Assembly: GCA_028583405.1 (NCBI GenBank) | Contig: CM053249.1 | Location: 37,735,686 to 37,799,685 of the forward strand | Direction of reading: 5' to 3' | DNA length: 64,000 nt | Source of the DNA: Pogonophryne albipinna | Taxonomy: Eukaryota; Chordata; Actinopteri; Perciformes; Artedidraconidae | Shown here: positions 1-10,107 of the stretch, in pieces | Numbering within the stretch: position 1 is the stretch's first letter | Layout of the letters: the number at the start of each line of letters is the position of its first letter | The notes under the pieces: model-generated | Told to the model about the DNA's origin: nothing | Databases searched by the model: none | What the model saw: only the letters and a program-made list of their open reading frames with translations | Translations under genes and position numbers: made by a program

Positions 1-269
1 TTCTTCATAAAGTCAGTCAGTCAGAATGAATGAATGGGCGTTTCTTTGACTATTTATAGGCAAATATGGGCGTTACGTGAAGCCCGCAAAAGCTGCACCG
101 CATTTCGAGTCGGTTGTGATTTATAAAGGGAAACCGGCGTAGGAAGTGCTGTACGCACTTTCCTCGCCGGTGCGCAATGTTTGGTGAATCGGAAAATGTC
201 GGAAAATGTCTGTACCTATTTTTTGGATTTCTACTACGTAAGCAACCTTCTCACGTGAATCCTACGCAC

Positions 270-555
270 GCCGTTATAAATGAGGCCCCAGGACAGCAGA
301 AAGCTTACACACCTTCCGGCGCAGACTGAAAACTCATCTCTTTCGACTCCACTTCGAGCGATAGAACTATTAACAAAGCACTTATATACTAATAAAGGAC
401 TGGCTTATCTAAAGCCAGTTGAGTAGCACTTGAAATGTTTGGCTCTATGATGTACTTATATGATTCTGTTTTCTTCAAGGTTGTATCTTCTTGGTTGAAT
501 GCACTTATTGTAAGTCGCTTTGGATAAAAGCGTCAGCTAAATGCAATGTAATGAA
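270..555 (+). mobile_element. L2-type LINE 3' end and tail
   Basis: One frame near 300-350 reads as the usual L2/CR1 reverse-transcriptase C-terminus (SLHTFRRRLKTHLF). It is followed by a short 3' UTR ending in the teleost tail that reads 'aagtcgctttggataaaagc' and 'gtcagctaaatgcaatgtaa'. Only the extreme 3' end of the LINE is present, a typical 5'-truncated copy. The first 270 bases show no recognisable feature. Identification rests on the C-terminal peptide and the tail. Confidence 0.7.
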
Positions 556-560
556 TTCAA

Positions 561-2309
561 CTGCGGAGCGGCGTTCACATAGACAGCGGCTCACACAGCT
601 GCAGAGAGGCCGAGCTGTGCCAGCACCTGAAGGTGGATCAGTTTCCCCTGGGAGCATTTCCCCTTCGACTAGTTTTTGTTTTTACTAAAGACGAGAGCTT
701 GAAGCAAAATGTTAATAAAACGCTACTGTTTGAATCAATAGCATTTAACAAACGGTCGCTGTTTGGGGCATTAAGTTACAAAATACTACACAAACAGTGC
801 AATGCGGTACTATTAAATCCACGTAAGTTACTATCACACATCACAGCAATGAGGCCGGATAAAATAAACCAGGATATATCCTTTACCGTCAAACTGGGTC
901 AAAACGTTTGATAAATACACTCTGATTTTGTATTTATTATATGCTACTTTTTAGCTACATGGCCATAACGTGTAAAGTTATCCAATAATTTGTACAAGTG
1001 CTATTCACAAGTAGACTCTTGCAGGCCAGAGTAGCTGGAGTGATTCAACAACAAAGAAAGACCTATCTGAAGTGATCAGGATGAACAGAAAGAGGAAAAG
1101 GAAAAGAGAGTTCACTGAAGAGACCAGGAGGGTCAGAGCAGGAGGAAGAGGAGGAGATGAAGAAATTAGTGAAGAAGAAGAAGACATTTATGTCAGGAAT
1201 AAAGATGAAATGTCAGAAAGAGGGACAGAGGCTGGGATAAGGAGGCAGATGAAACTCCAGCTGGACCACATGGTATGTTTTTATTCTCCTTGCATACATA
1301 TTCCAATACATCAGCACAATCTAGCAGCTCTTAGTATTGACAAATATGTATTGAAATGTGTTGCTGCACAGCTCACCTTTAGCTCTCTTAAGAGATGGGT
1401 GATTCATTTGTGTACTTAATTATAACTAAGTACTTTTACTGTACTTACAGTAAACAGAGTTCTAGGGTATCATGAGTATTTTCTGCTGTTTTATACTATA
1501 TTTGTGTTTGTTTGTCTGAACACCTTGTTTCTCTTGTGCATTAAGAACACTTGTGTTAGGGCATGATTTAACAATAAATAGGTTATATATAGTATAAAAT
1601 ACCACGTACTGTCTGCCCTCCCATACCACCCTGGCATAACCTCTTTGCCACCCCATGTAAAATGTTCTAGAGCCCCCACTGTATATAATACATATAATGG
1701 CACTGTTCGAGCTGTAAACACTGAAGAAAGAACATGTCAAGCTGTGTGCTGTATCAGAAACAATGTGTGACGTGTTTTGAAAGTAATATGGTCTGTGTTT
1801 ACATTAGCAAGCATCGCTAACACTCTGTACTGGAATATTACAGAGTGATATTCCAGCTTCTGTATGTGTAAAGAAGCTGGATATAAAAGGTACTGTCCTT
1901 GTGGTAAACCCACAAGAGAGAAAGCGTTTGAGCTCCATACTGTTACAGAAATAATGCTTGATGTGGTTTGGAACATAATATGGCGTTTAATCACGGCAGC
2001 GTTTAGCTGAGTTTCTGCTGGTAGACAGCCTTCTCTTCACAGAGCTCCCTGCTTGCATGCTTACGCTCCAAAGGGGCGTGGCCAGCAGCAGCTCCAAATG
2101 GGTGTGGCCAGCAGCAGCTCGGTTGCATTTAAAGGGCCAGACCCAGAATCAGCACTATAGTAACAGGGCTGAAATCGAGGGATATGAGGCATGCTACAAT
2201 GGGTGATCGGTATTTTGAGCAAAACACTTCAGAGACATGTTTTGTATAGATATGGCCCTATAATATATTTTTCAAATATAGCATAATAGGTGAGCTTTAA
2301 GCCACTAGT
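561..2309. other. Stretch without a supported gene
   Basis: I see no convincing gene. A hAT-like end ('ttctagagcccccactg') lies near 1669-1685. Around 1860-2290 is a block resembling a common fish dispersed repeat, with 'ggggcgtggcc' and 'gggtgtggcc' motifs and 'gcataataggtgagctttaa' at its end. One charged open stretch is listed separately. No apob exon 5 is visible on the minus strand. Confidence 0.4.
1072..1275 (+). CDS. Possible exon of an unknown charged protein
   Basis: An open frame encodes a strongly basic then acidic segment (MNRKRKRKREF followed by ISEEEEDIY) ending in QMKLQLDHM, directly followed by gtatgt, a plausible splice donor. No family is recognised and no partner exon was found. 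Such low-complexity reading can arise by chance in purine-rich DNA, so this is a weak candidate. Confidence 0.18.
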
Positions 2310-2368
2310 GTTTTTTTTTGTGATTGAAAAGGTTCATGAAGGTAATTGCAGTCCAGGTGGGTTTTGAG
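2310..2368 (-). mobile_element. L2 LINE fragment, downstream part, split by copy A
   Basis: On the minus strand this continues the L2 reading that ends at 9085 (…STGLVNSK then PTWTAIT). The two halves are separated only by copy A and share the sequence ggttttgag at the break. It is a short, decayed piece of the linker and start of the reverse-transcriptase domain. Confidence 0.5.
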
Positions 2369-2816
2369 CAAGCGGCAAACTCTGGGGAAGAGCCGGGACG
2401 CCAATACGGAAGTGCCACACACTGCAGTTCATATATTGGCCGATAGGGACTGACTGCAGAAAGGAGCAATTTCCATAGGGCCCCATGTTAAAATGCCCAA
2501 CTTTACAGCATAAAAAAACATGTTTCTACCCATGAATGCAATAAATATTATTATGAATATAGTCAGATTCCACCTTCATGATTATGGATCTGTGAGTAAA
2601 TTGTTTCCTCACACGACCCTTTTATTTATATTAGGTCTTAAAGTTTTTGCATAAATTAGGGCGTGGTCACATTGAGTGACAGCTCTGTCAAGTGACTACT
2701 GCTGTTAGCTTCTTGTCTCTCTGCTAGCTGCTCCGTGAAGCTACAGGGACTCTGCCTGCTCAGTTAATCCAGGGAACACAACTTGACCCCGGCCGTGGTT
2801 GTTTGTTCTTCATGCT

Positions 2817-2825
2817 TATATATAT
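2817..2825 (+). promoter_or_regulatory. TATA box of the copy A plus-strand unit
   Basis: TATATATAT lies 46 bp before the ATG at 2871. A shorter TATATAT occupies the same place in copy B, followed by the shared 'cggactattgtgactcgctc'. Conservation and spacing suit a core promoter; no transcript evidence is available. Confidence 0.45.
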
Positions 2826-2870
2826 CGGACTATTGTGACTCGCTCTGCGGTTGAAACAGACGGTGCATGC

Positions 2871-5800
2871 ATGCGGTTTTGCGGTAAGTGAAAATCGAGT
2901 ACTTATTTATGTGTTAATGATTTTAATCAGCTACGTAATGAATGTTAAGGCTTGGGTTAGCGTGTAAGCGAGTGGTAGCTACATCGGTGCTAACGATGCT
3001 AATCGTAGCCTCCAAGTTAAAATCATAGACTGTATATATAAAGGCTAAAACGAAATAGACAAGTGCTAAGCGTTAAGTGGGATAATACTGTTGAACAAAC
3101 GGCTTCTGTTTGAGGTTGATAAAATAAGGTCATCCTTGTAACTTAGAGAGATATTTTATTATGTAGGTAGGAACTGTATGGATCGCTAAGGTTAATTTTA
3201 ATTGGCTATGCTCAAGTAAGCTAATGTCGAAGTAGTGTATGTGAAATCAACCTCACAATAAGATGTGTGTATATTACAATTGTTAATGTCATATTTCAAC
3301 ATGATTACACTGAACAAAAATATAAATGCAACACTATTGTTTTTGCTCCCATTTTTCATGAGATGAACTCAAAGATCTAAAACATTTTCTATATACACAA
3401 AATAACCATTTCTCTCAAATATTGTTCACAAATCTGAAAAAATCTGTGATAGTGAGCACTTCTCCTTTGCCGAGATAATCCATTCCACCTCACAGGTGTG
3501 GCATGTTACGGAAACTTCAGAGCGGCGCAGGAAAGATGGAGACTGGAATCGTTGTTTAATCAAACACCTTGAGATTTATTGAAAGTTCGTAGATACAGCC
3601 GGAGAGCCTCGCATAGTTTATCACAGTATTATGTGTAAGCCACCACGCGGAACTCTGAAGAGACAAAAGAATCAGGGATCTGTTTATATTCTGTGAGGGA
3701 CGGACTATTGCAAGCCCGAGATAATCCATCCCACCTCACATGTGTGGCATATCAAGATGCTGATTAGACAGCATGATTATTGCACAGGTGTGCCTTAGGC
3801 TGGCCACAATAAAAGGCCACTCTAAAATGTTCAGTTTTATCACACAGCACAATGCCACAGATGTCGCAGGTTTTGAGGGAGCGTGCAATTGGCATGCTGA
3901 CAGCAGGAATGTCCACCAGAGCTGTTGCCCGTGAATTGAATGTTCATTTCTCTACCAGAAATGAAGAACAACTAAATAAGTTACCATAGCTATGCAGATG
4001 ACACACACATTTACGTAACAATTTCACCAGGAGTCTATACTCCAATTCAAACATTGAGTAAGTGCATTGAACAAATCAATGACTGGATGTGTCAGAACTT
4101 TCTCCAATTAAACAAAGATAAAACTGAGGTAATGGTTTTTGGAGCCAAGGCAGAACGTATAAAAGATAGCGCTGAGCTTCAGTCTGCAATGTTCAAAACA
4201 ACAGATAAAGCCAGAAATCTAGGTGTAGTCATGGACTCTGACCTGAGTTTCAACAGTCACATTAAAACAGTTACTAAATCAGCCTACTATCACCTAAAGA
4301 ATATATCTAGGATTAAAAGACTAATGTCACAGCAGGATTTGGAAAAACTTGTCCATGCTTTTATCATCAGTAGACTCGACTACTGCAATGGTGTCTTCAC
4401 AGGTCTCACTAAAAAATCTATTAGAAAGCTGCAGCTGATTCAGAACGCCGCTGCTCGAGTCCTCACTAACACTAAGAAAGTGGATCACATCACTCCTGTT
4501 CTGAAGTATTTACACTGGCTTCCTTTGTGTCGAAGAATAGATTTAAAAATACTGCTGCTGGTTTATAAAGCACTGAATGGTTTAGGCCCAAAATACATTT
4601 CTGACCTCCTGCTAAATGATGAACCATCCAGATCTCTCAGGTCTTCAGGGACTGGTCAGCTTTCTGTCCCCAGAGTCAGAACTAAACATGGTAAAGCAGC
4701 GTTCAGTTATTATGCTCCAAATATCTGGAACAAACTCCCAGAAACCTGCAGGTCCGCTGCAACTCTTACTACTTTTAAATCCAGGCTGAAGACTTTTCTT
4801 TTTGTCGCTGCTTTTAATTGAACTATTCATATCTTAGACTGCACTGTAACTTTTATCCATGTATTTTTTCTTTTAATGGTTATTTTATTAGCTTTTCTTT
4901 TTAATGACTGATTTTAAATGCCATTTTCTTAATGTCTTTCATTTTTTGTAAAGCACTTTGAATTGCCTTGTGTTGAAAAGTGCTATATAAATAAACTTGC
5001 CTTGCCTTGCCTTGCCTTACCATAAGCCGTCTCCAAAGGCGTTTCAGAGAATTTGGCAGTACATCCAACCGGCCTCACAACCGCAGACCACGTGTAACCA
5101 CACCAGCCCAGGACCTCCACATCCAGCATGTTCACCTCCAAGATCGTCTGAGACCAGCCACTCGGACAGCTGCTGCAACAATCGGTTTGCATAACCAAAG
5201 AATTTCTGCACAAACTGTCAGAAACCGTCTCAGGGAAGCTCATCTGCATGCTCGTTGTCCTCATCGGGGTCTCGACCTGACTCCGGTTCGTCGTCGTAAC
5301 CGACTTGAGTGGGCAAATGCTCACATTCGATGGCGTCTGGCACGTTGGAGAGGTGTTCTCTTCACGGATGAATCCCGGTTTTCACTGTTCAGGGCAGATG
5401 GCAGACAGCGTGTGTGGCGTCGTGTGGGTGAGTGGTTTTCTGATGTCAATGTTGTGAATCGAGTGGCCCATGGTGGTGGTGGGGTTATGGTATGGGCAGG
5501 CGTATGTTATGGACGACGAACACAGGTGCATTTTATTGATGGCATTGTGAATGCACAGAGATACCGTGACGAGATCCTGAGGCCCATTGTTGTGCCATTC
5601 ATCCACGACCATCACCTCATGTTGCAGCATGATAATGCACGGCCCCATGTTGCAAGGATCTGTACACAATTCCTGGAGGCTGAAAACATCCCAGTTCTTG
5701 CATGGCCAGCATACTCACCGGACATGTCACCCATTGAGCATGTTTGGGATGCTCTGGATCGGCGTATACGACAGCGTGTTCCAGTTCCTGCCAATATCCA

Positions 5801-7713
5801 GCAACTTGGCACAGCCATTGAAGAGGAGTGGACCAACATTTCACAGGCCACAATCAACAACCTGATCAACTCTATGCCAAGGAGATGTGTTGCACTGCGT
5901 GAGGCAAATGGTGGTCACACCAGATACTGAATGGTTTTCGGACCCCCCCAGACCCCCCCAATAAAGCAAAACTGCACGTTTCAGAGTGGCCTTTTATTGT
6001 GGCTAGCCTAAGGCACACCTGTGCAATAATCATCCTGTCTAATCAGCATCTTGATATGCCATGTCAGAGAATATTTTAATCTGATCACTTGGTATATTGA
6101 GTTTCTCAGCGTTCCTGAGAACCTGTCAAAATTACAAACATATGCTTCTCATTAAGTTGCAATATCCCCTTGCTGCAACTTGAACTGGGTCACAGGTCAA
6201 AGGGTCCTCTTTCTTCCTGTGGAGAATAAAGATTGTAGACACAGAGGGGCCGTTGTTCCTGTGTCTGGCATTGATTAGACGGGCTTGCAATAGTCCGTCC
6301 CTCACAGAATATAAACAGATCCCTGATTCTTTTGTCTCTTCAGAGTTCCGCGTGGTGGCTTACACATAATACTGTGATAAACTATGCGAGGCTCTCCGGC
6401 TGTATCTACGAACTTTCAATAAATCTCAAGGTGTTTGATTAAAAAACGATTCCAGTCTCCATCTTTCCTGCGCCGCTCTGAAGTTTCCGTAACATGCCAC
6501 ACCTGTGAGGTGGAATGGATTATCTCGGCAAAGGAGAAGTGCTCACTATCACAGATTTTTTCAGATTTGTGAACAATATTTGAGAGAAATGGTTATTTTG
6601 TGTATATAGAAAATGTTTTAGATCTTTGAGTTCATCTCATGAAAAATGGGAGCAAAAACAAAAGTGTTGCATTTATATTTTTGTTCAGCGTACTTAGATA
6701 TTACAATATGGTTGGTTGAGCTGGAGTTCATTATTGAGCTTACACGTTAACGTCACAGTCATCTGAAGAACGAACCCAAACCTTGTTGTTTTTATTAATT
6801 GCATTACCAAATTGGTGTCAAATAAACAGTAAGCATTGGTAACACAACTTCCAAAGTTATAGTAAAATAAAAAGGACCCTGACTCGGACAATACACAATC
6901 CAACATGTTCAACAGAAGAGAATCAGTTATATTGTTTGTACATATGGTACTTTACATATATATCTGTTTGTTTAAGGTTTCCAGGTGATGCAGACAGGCT
7001 GGACCAGAGAGTGGGAGACAGAACTGGACTCCTCACAGCAGTGAACTTCAGCACAGGTACAAAGACTCTTTTTTTACTGTACAAAGAATCAAGAAAGATA
7101 TTGGTTTAAATGAATGAAGTATTGACTTGAATACACTGATATACATTCCATTAAACAATACTAAATACTAGATCACCTACACATCAGTTAAGTTGAGGGT
7201 TTTTTCCATGCAAAAAGTTACATTTAGATATTTAGCAATATGACTTTGTCAGCTTTCTAATTTAATGTATTGAAGGCAAAGATATTTAACACATAGTGAG
7301 AACTGCTACTATTTATCTCTCAATATTGTCTGTAAAAAACGTGGTAAAAGTGAATCTTTCAGTGAGACAACAGAGCAAGCTTCTACAGTTGCACTACATT
7401 TTGATAACAGTTAAATATTATTTTGACAATAACATATATTTCAATGTTGATGAGCTTCATACTGTTCATTCATAATCTGATTGTCTTTGTAGCTCACTGT
7501 TGAAATAAAAAAAAACATTACAATTACAAAATAATTATATCTACAGCCCCTAAACACACAAAACACACCGCTTTCATAAATAACACACTTGTTCTGCAAT
7601 AATATGTTTTATGTTTCCTGTCATTTTTGTTAGGAAAGGACATGCCTGAAAGACACAACTCAACATTTTCTCCGTCTCTGAGGGTCAAGAAGAACATCCA
7701 AGAGGAACATTAA
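2871..7713 (+). CDS. Spliced small reading frame, plus-strand unit of copy A
   Basis: Predicted exons are 2871-2883 (ATG…GCG|gtaagt), 6985-7056 (tttccag|…|gtacaa) and 7634-7713 (tttgttag|…TAA). Joined, they form one open frame of 54 residues beginning MRFCGDADRLDQRV and ending KKNIQEEH, with no stop across either junction. Consensus GT-AG sites, a TATA box 46 bp upstream and AATAAA at 7901 support a transcribed unit. Intron 1 holds the Tc1 insertion. Copy B keeps the same exon boundaries. No domain, signal peptide or membrane segment is evident and the function is unknown. It could be a non-coding spliced RNA or a captured gene remnant. Confidence 0.4.
3504..3718 (-). mobile_element. Partial LTR copy in the left Tc1 arm
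   Basis: This is the inverted copy of the inner 215 bp or so of the LTR at 6062-6494, starting exactly at the LTR end (tgttacgg) after the same tggca flank. It stops at 'gcaagcccg' and is followed by a second copy of Tc1 arm sequence (agataatccatcccacctca, 3719-3738). The placement mirrors the right arm and looks like a gene-conversion tract, not a second insertion. Confidence 0.75.
3852..5930 (+). pseudogene. Tc1 transposase, split by a LINE
   Basis: Encodes a Tc1-family DD34E transposase that would cut and paste the element at TA sites. The first 105 bases (3852-3956, MPQMSQVLRERAIGML…) give the start of the paired-like DNA-binding region. The frame resumes at 5022 (ISRLQRRFREF) and runs open to a TGA at 5928-5930. 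Catalytic positions are visible: D in LFTDESRF, D in QHDNARPH and E in SPIEHVWD, with 34 residues between the second D and the E. Length without the insert is normal for the family (about 340 residues). The LINE at 3957-5017 is the only disruption I see. Confidence 0.9.
3957..5017 (+). mobile_element. 5'-truncated L2 LINE inside the Tc1 transposase
   Basis: Contains the 3' third of ORF2 (open 4054-4821, ending [16 protein letters not shown]) and a 3' tail with 'aagtgctatataaataaact' followed by repeats of cttgc. It is nearly identical to the end of the LINE at 14815-18666 but lacks a 30-bp deletion seen in that copy near 17873. The duplicated tacc at 3953-3956 and 5018-5021 marks the target. 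Confidence 0.88.
6062..6494 (+). mobile_element. Solo LTR in the right Tc1 arm
   Basis: A 433-bp block starts TGTCAGAG, ends GTAACA and is flanked by tgcca on both sides (6057-6061 and 6495-6499), as expected for a 5-bp target duplication. It contains an AATAAA about 80 bp from its end. No internal retroelement genes remain, so it is a solo LTR. It is unrelated to the LTRs at 46855 and 55675. Confidence 0.75.
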
Positions 7714-7900
7714 AAGCTGATGTTATGAGATTGTAAGACCAGTACAGGACATTCACTAAGAAACTACTTTTATTGTGAAAACACAGTCAGCTGATCGAAT
7801 GCACCTACATCCACACTCCATCAGCTGATTATTTCTATTTGCCTCGCTTTATGAGCTTCACATCACTTGTGCTTTGTACCGCAGAGTTTTCAACGTCACA

Positions 7901-7906
7901 AATAAA
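7901..7906 (+). terminator. Poly(A) signal of the copy A plus-strand unit
   Basis: AATAAA lies 188 bp after the TAA of the plus-strand frame and is conserved in copy B at 40126-40131. It points toward the opposing signal at 7994-7999. Confidence 0.4.
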
Positions 7907-7993
7907 TGGGGCCAATCTTCAGTCAGATGTGAATGTGTAATCTAACATTTTCAGTAAGAATAATGGACACAAGGAGTGCAAATACAAATACAA

Positions 7994-7999
7994 TTTATT
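7994..7999 (-). terminator. Poly(A) signal of the copy A minus-strand unit
   Basis: TTTATT here reads AATAAA on the minus strand, 93 bp past the TGA at 8092. Copy B has lost this signal through a short deletion at about 40210 that joins caaatac to aaccaaaag. Confidence 0.4.
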
Positions 8000-8091
8000 G
8001 AAATGTGAACCAAAAGTTAATCAAAAATGTTTTAAATAAAAATCACATATGGACAGAAAGTGTAAACTAATGTATAAGTAAACACATTTAG

Positions 8092-8853
8092 TCAAATAAA
8101 GTGACAGACTAGGCCTGTGTAGTTGGTATCAGCTATGGTATCAGCTCCTCCATCAGGCCTGGTCATCCTCGCTGAGGAAAGACCCTCAGTCCTCTCCAAA
8201 CCAACAGACAGGACGTCCATCACACGGAGGTTTCTCCCTGAAGTCTCAGCAGCTCTCTGGACACCACGCTGTCTCAATCCGTCCACACTGAATATGAGAG
8301 GGGGAAAATGAAAATAATAAATGCTTTAGACAATAAGAAATATAAAGTTGACTGTTGAGTTGCTCAGTTTTTTTAAATTGTCAATACTATTACTCTATAA
8401 CTAATATCTCAGGTTAAGAGGTACATTCAAATAAAGATTGGTCTTTAAATACATTTTGTCTTTTTAATTGTTTGTCTAAAGTCAAGGATCTAGAACTGCT
8501 ACTTAGTTTTAATGATACAGTCTGGTTGTTATGCTGTTTGGAGGAGGCCTCACAGGTAAGAGCACTAACTAGCTACCATCACATGTACCTTAGCTTGACT
8601 TAAATGTATTGAACGTATAGTTAAGTGATATCAAAATATAAATAACTAATGTCATACAAACATATTAATATTTGCTTGATTCCAGTGTTGAATTTAGCAC
8701 AATTGCATACAAACGTTAAGGGATTTTAAGATTCTGAAGTATTATGCTAAAAACTCAATAACTTAGATTATTATTTATAGTTTTGCTGAATAGTTTCATG
8801 TCCGCTTACCTTAGAAACGTAAAATGCGATGGCAGTGTGCAGATGGGGAGCAT
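8092..8853 (-). CDS. Spliced small reading frame, minus-strand unit of copy A
   Basis: Exon 1 is 8853-8810 (ATGCTCCCCATC…CTAAG|gtaagc) and exon 2 is 8287-8092 (atattcag|TGTGGACGG…TGA). The join gives one frame of 79 residues, starting MLPICTLPSHFTF and containing GLRQRGVQRAAETSGRNLR. The start lies about 210 bp inside the TATATATAAA at the element's right end, and a poly(A) signal follows. Copy B preserves both splice sites. No family is recognised; it could equally be the leader of an untranslated spliced RNA. Confidence 0.38.
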
Positions 8854-8966
8854 GTTAGCTTAGCTTGGTAGCTTCAGCTAGCTCTGGAACTTTCAGCTCG
8901 GTGGCAGCAGGTCCCGCGTCGGCTCCGCCTCTTTGCCCTTATTTGGAGGAGGCGGGAGTTGAACTC

Positions 8967-9075
8967 TGACGTCACTGTCGAGCCGTTAGTGGCCGACTCT
9001 GCCTACTAAGGGCTTCTCTGCAACTCTGCAGAATCCTATGGGTGACGTCACGGACCCTACGTCCATTTATATATA
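8967..9075 (-). promoter_or_regulatory. TATA box and paired CRE-like sites at the right end of copy A
   Basis: Minus-strand TATATATAAA (9066-9075) is followed by two perfect palindromes TGACGTCA at 9043-9050 and 8967-8974, which match the CREB/ATF consensus. The TATA box and the first palindrome recur in copy B; the second also occurs there in the same context. They lie upstream of the minus-strand unit. Confidence 0.4.
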
Positions 9076-9084
9076 CAGTCTATG

Positions 9085-9500
9085 GTTTTGAGTTGACGAG
9101 GCCAGTGGACAGAGAGGAGTTAATGACTGTGGCGATCAGAGGAGTGAGTTGGGGGGAGGCAGGCCTTGACAAGGGTGGAGGGCATGGGGTCCAGGATGGA
9201 GGTTGAGGTATTCATGCCGGTGACTTGGGCAACTATGAGAGGTAATTTGGGTGAAAGCTGTAAAAGGGTGGCAGGTTCCAGATAAGGATGGAACCTGGAA
9301 GGTGGACGAGACGGAGGTGTTGATTAGGTTGCTGTGTATTATTTTGATCTTGCTTTGAAGGAATGAGTAATAAAAACCGTTAAAGTCTTCCAGTCTGGAA
9401 GAACTGACTGCATATGTGCCGTAAAGAGGGACTGTCGTAGGGCAGGGCATTTGAAAATATTCAACACAGTGGTTAAAAGTGCCAAAGCTCTGTAACCACA
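9085..9500 (-). mobile_element. L2 LINE fragment, upstream part, split by copy A
   Basis: Minus-strand reading resembles the linker between endonuclease and reverse transcriptase of L2-type LINEs (…HPGPHALHPCQGLPPP…, then INSSLSTGLVNSK at the break). It is decayed and shifts frame. The remainder lies at 2310-2368. Boundaries on the high side are approximate. Confidence 0.5.
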
Positions 9501-10107
9501 TTTGAATGGCAAGCACATGCTATGATTGCTGTGACGTACATGCTTAAAAGGTAAGTCTCACAACAGCTTTAGTAAGACACTTGTAACTGTCCACCTACCT
9601 GACATCATTTTAGTGCTAAGCTAAATTATGTCAAGCTAGCCTTGATTTGGGTTTTGAGTAAGAGCAAAGAAACACATGCATTATAACAATCATAAATCAT
9701 GTAAGTCTTGTTGAGTATGTGATCACCAAAGAAATCCTAACTTGATTAAACCGTCTTTGAGGCATTGTAACACAATCATATTTCATGTACAATACATGAA
9801 CATAAATGTGTTCATTATCATCTTCTCCATGTTAAAGTTAGGACTCATTACATGAGATTACAAATGAAAGAATACCTGATAACTATTGTGGAATATAATG
9901 TGAGGAATAACTAATGTAAGTATGTTGTCCTTTTCTTCTGGTACAATAGCAGCACCAACAGAAGTGCCTTTACTGAAGCGCCTTTTGGCAGGGGATTTAA
10001 TTGTTACCTACTTATAGACATAATGTGCTTTAAAAAACAGATCCATCCATGTCCCTTCTTGGGCTCCGCATGTGTATCTGTTCCTGGAAACTCTGTTTTT
10101 TACCCAC
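9501..10107. other. apob intron 4, proximal part
   Basis: AT-rich sequence with no reading frame of note. No exon 5-like coding segment is visible on the minus strand. Confidence 0.5.

Larger units (their letters stand above)
3308..6690 (+). mobile_element. Tc1-like transposon in copy A
   Basis: Inverted ends are 'cactgaacaaaaatataaat' at 3308 and its complement ending at 6690, each followed by a matching arm of about 195 bp. TA flanks both sides (3306-3307 and 6691-6692). Copy B has the same site unoccupied (catgattacttagat near 36184-36198), which proves insertion with a TA duplication. Length is 3383 bp, against about 1.6 kb for the family, because of a LINE insertion in the transposase and LTR sequence in both arms. 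Confidence 0.93.
2369..9084 (+). mobile_element. Copy A of a two-copy, two-gene repeat element
   Basis: The sequence from 'agcggcaaactctgg' (2371) to 'atatatacagtctatg' (9084) is repeated at 35248-42179. Without the Tc1 insertion (3308-6690) copy A is about 3.3 kb. It is flanked by gttttgag at 2361-2368 and 9085-9092 (or 9 bp with a leading g), a target duplication inside an L2 LINE. It carries a three-exon plus-strand unit and a two-exon minus-strand unit. Its two ends resemble dispersed percomorph repeat ends I recall, but I cannot assign a superfamily; an 8-9 bp duplication would fit hAT or Mutator. No transposase domain is visible, so it is probably non-autonomous or carries unknown proteins. 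Confidence 0.7.

Noticed and set aside
5382..5869. Minus-strand frames opposite the Tc1 transposase
   Set aside because: Shadows; the plus frame carries all catalytic motifs.
10008..10107. Extension of the apob exon 4 frame to a stop at 10008
   Set aside because: The reading past 10108 loses all similarity to ApoB and a GT donor stands at 10107, so it is intron.
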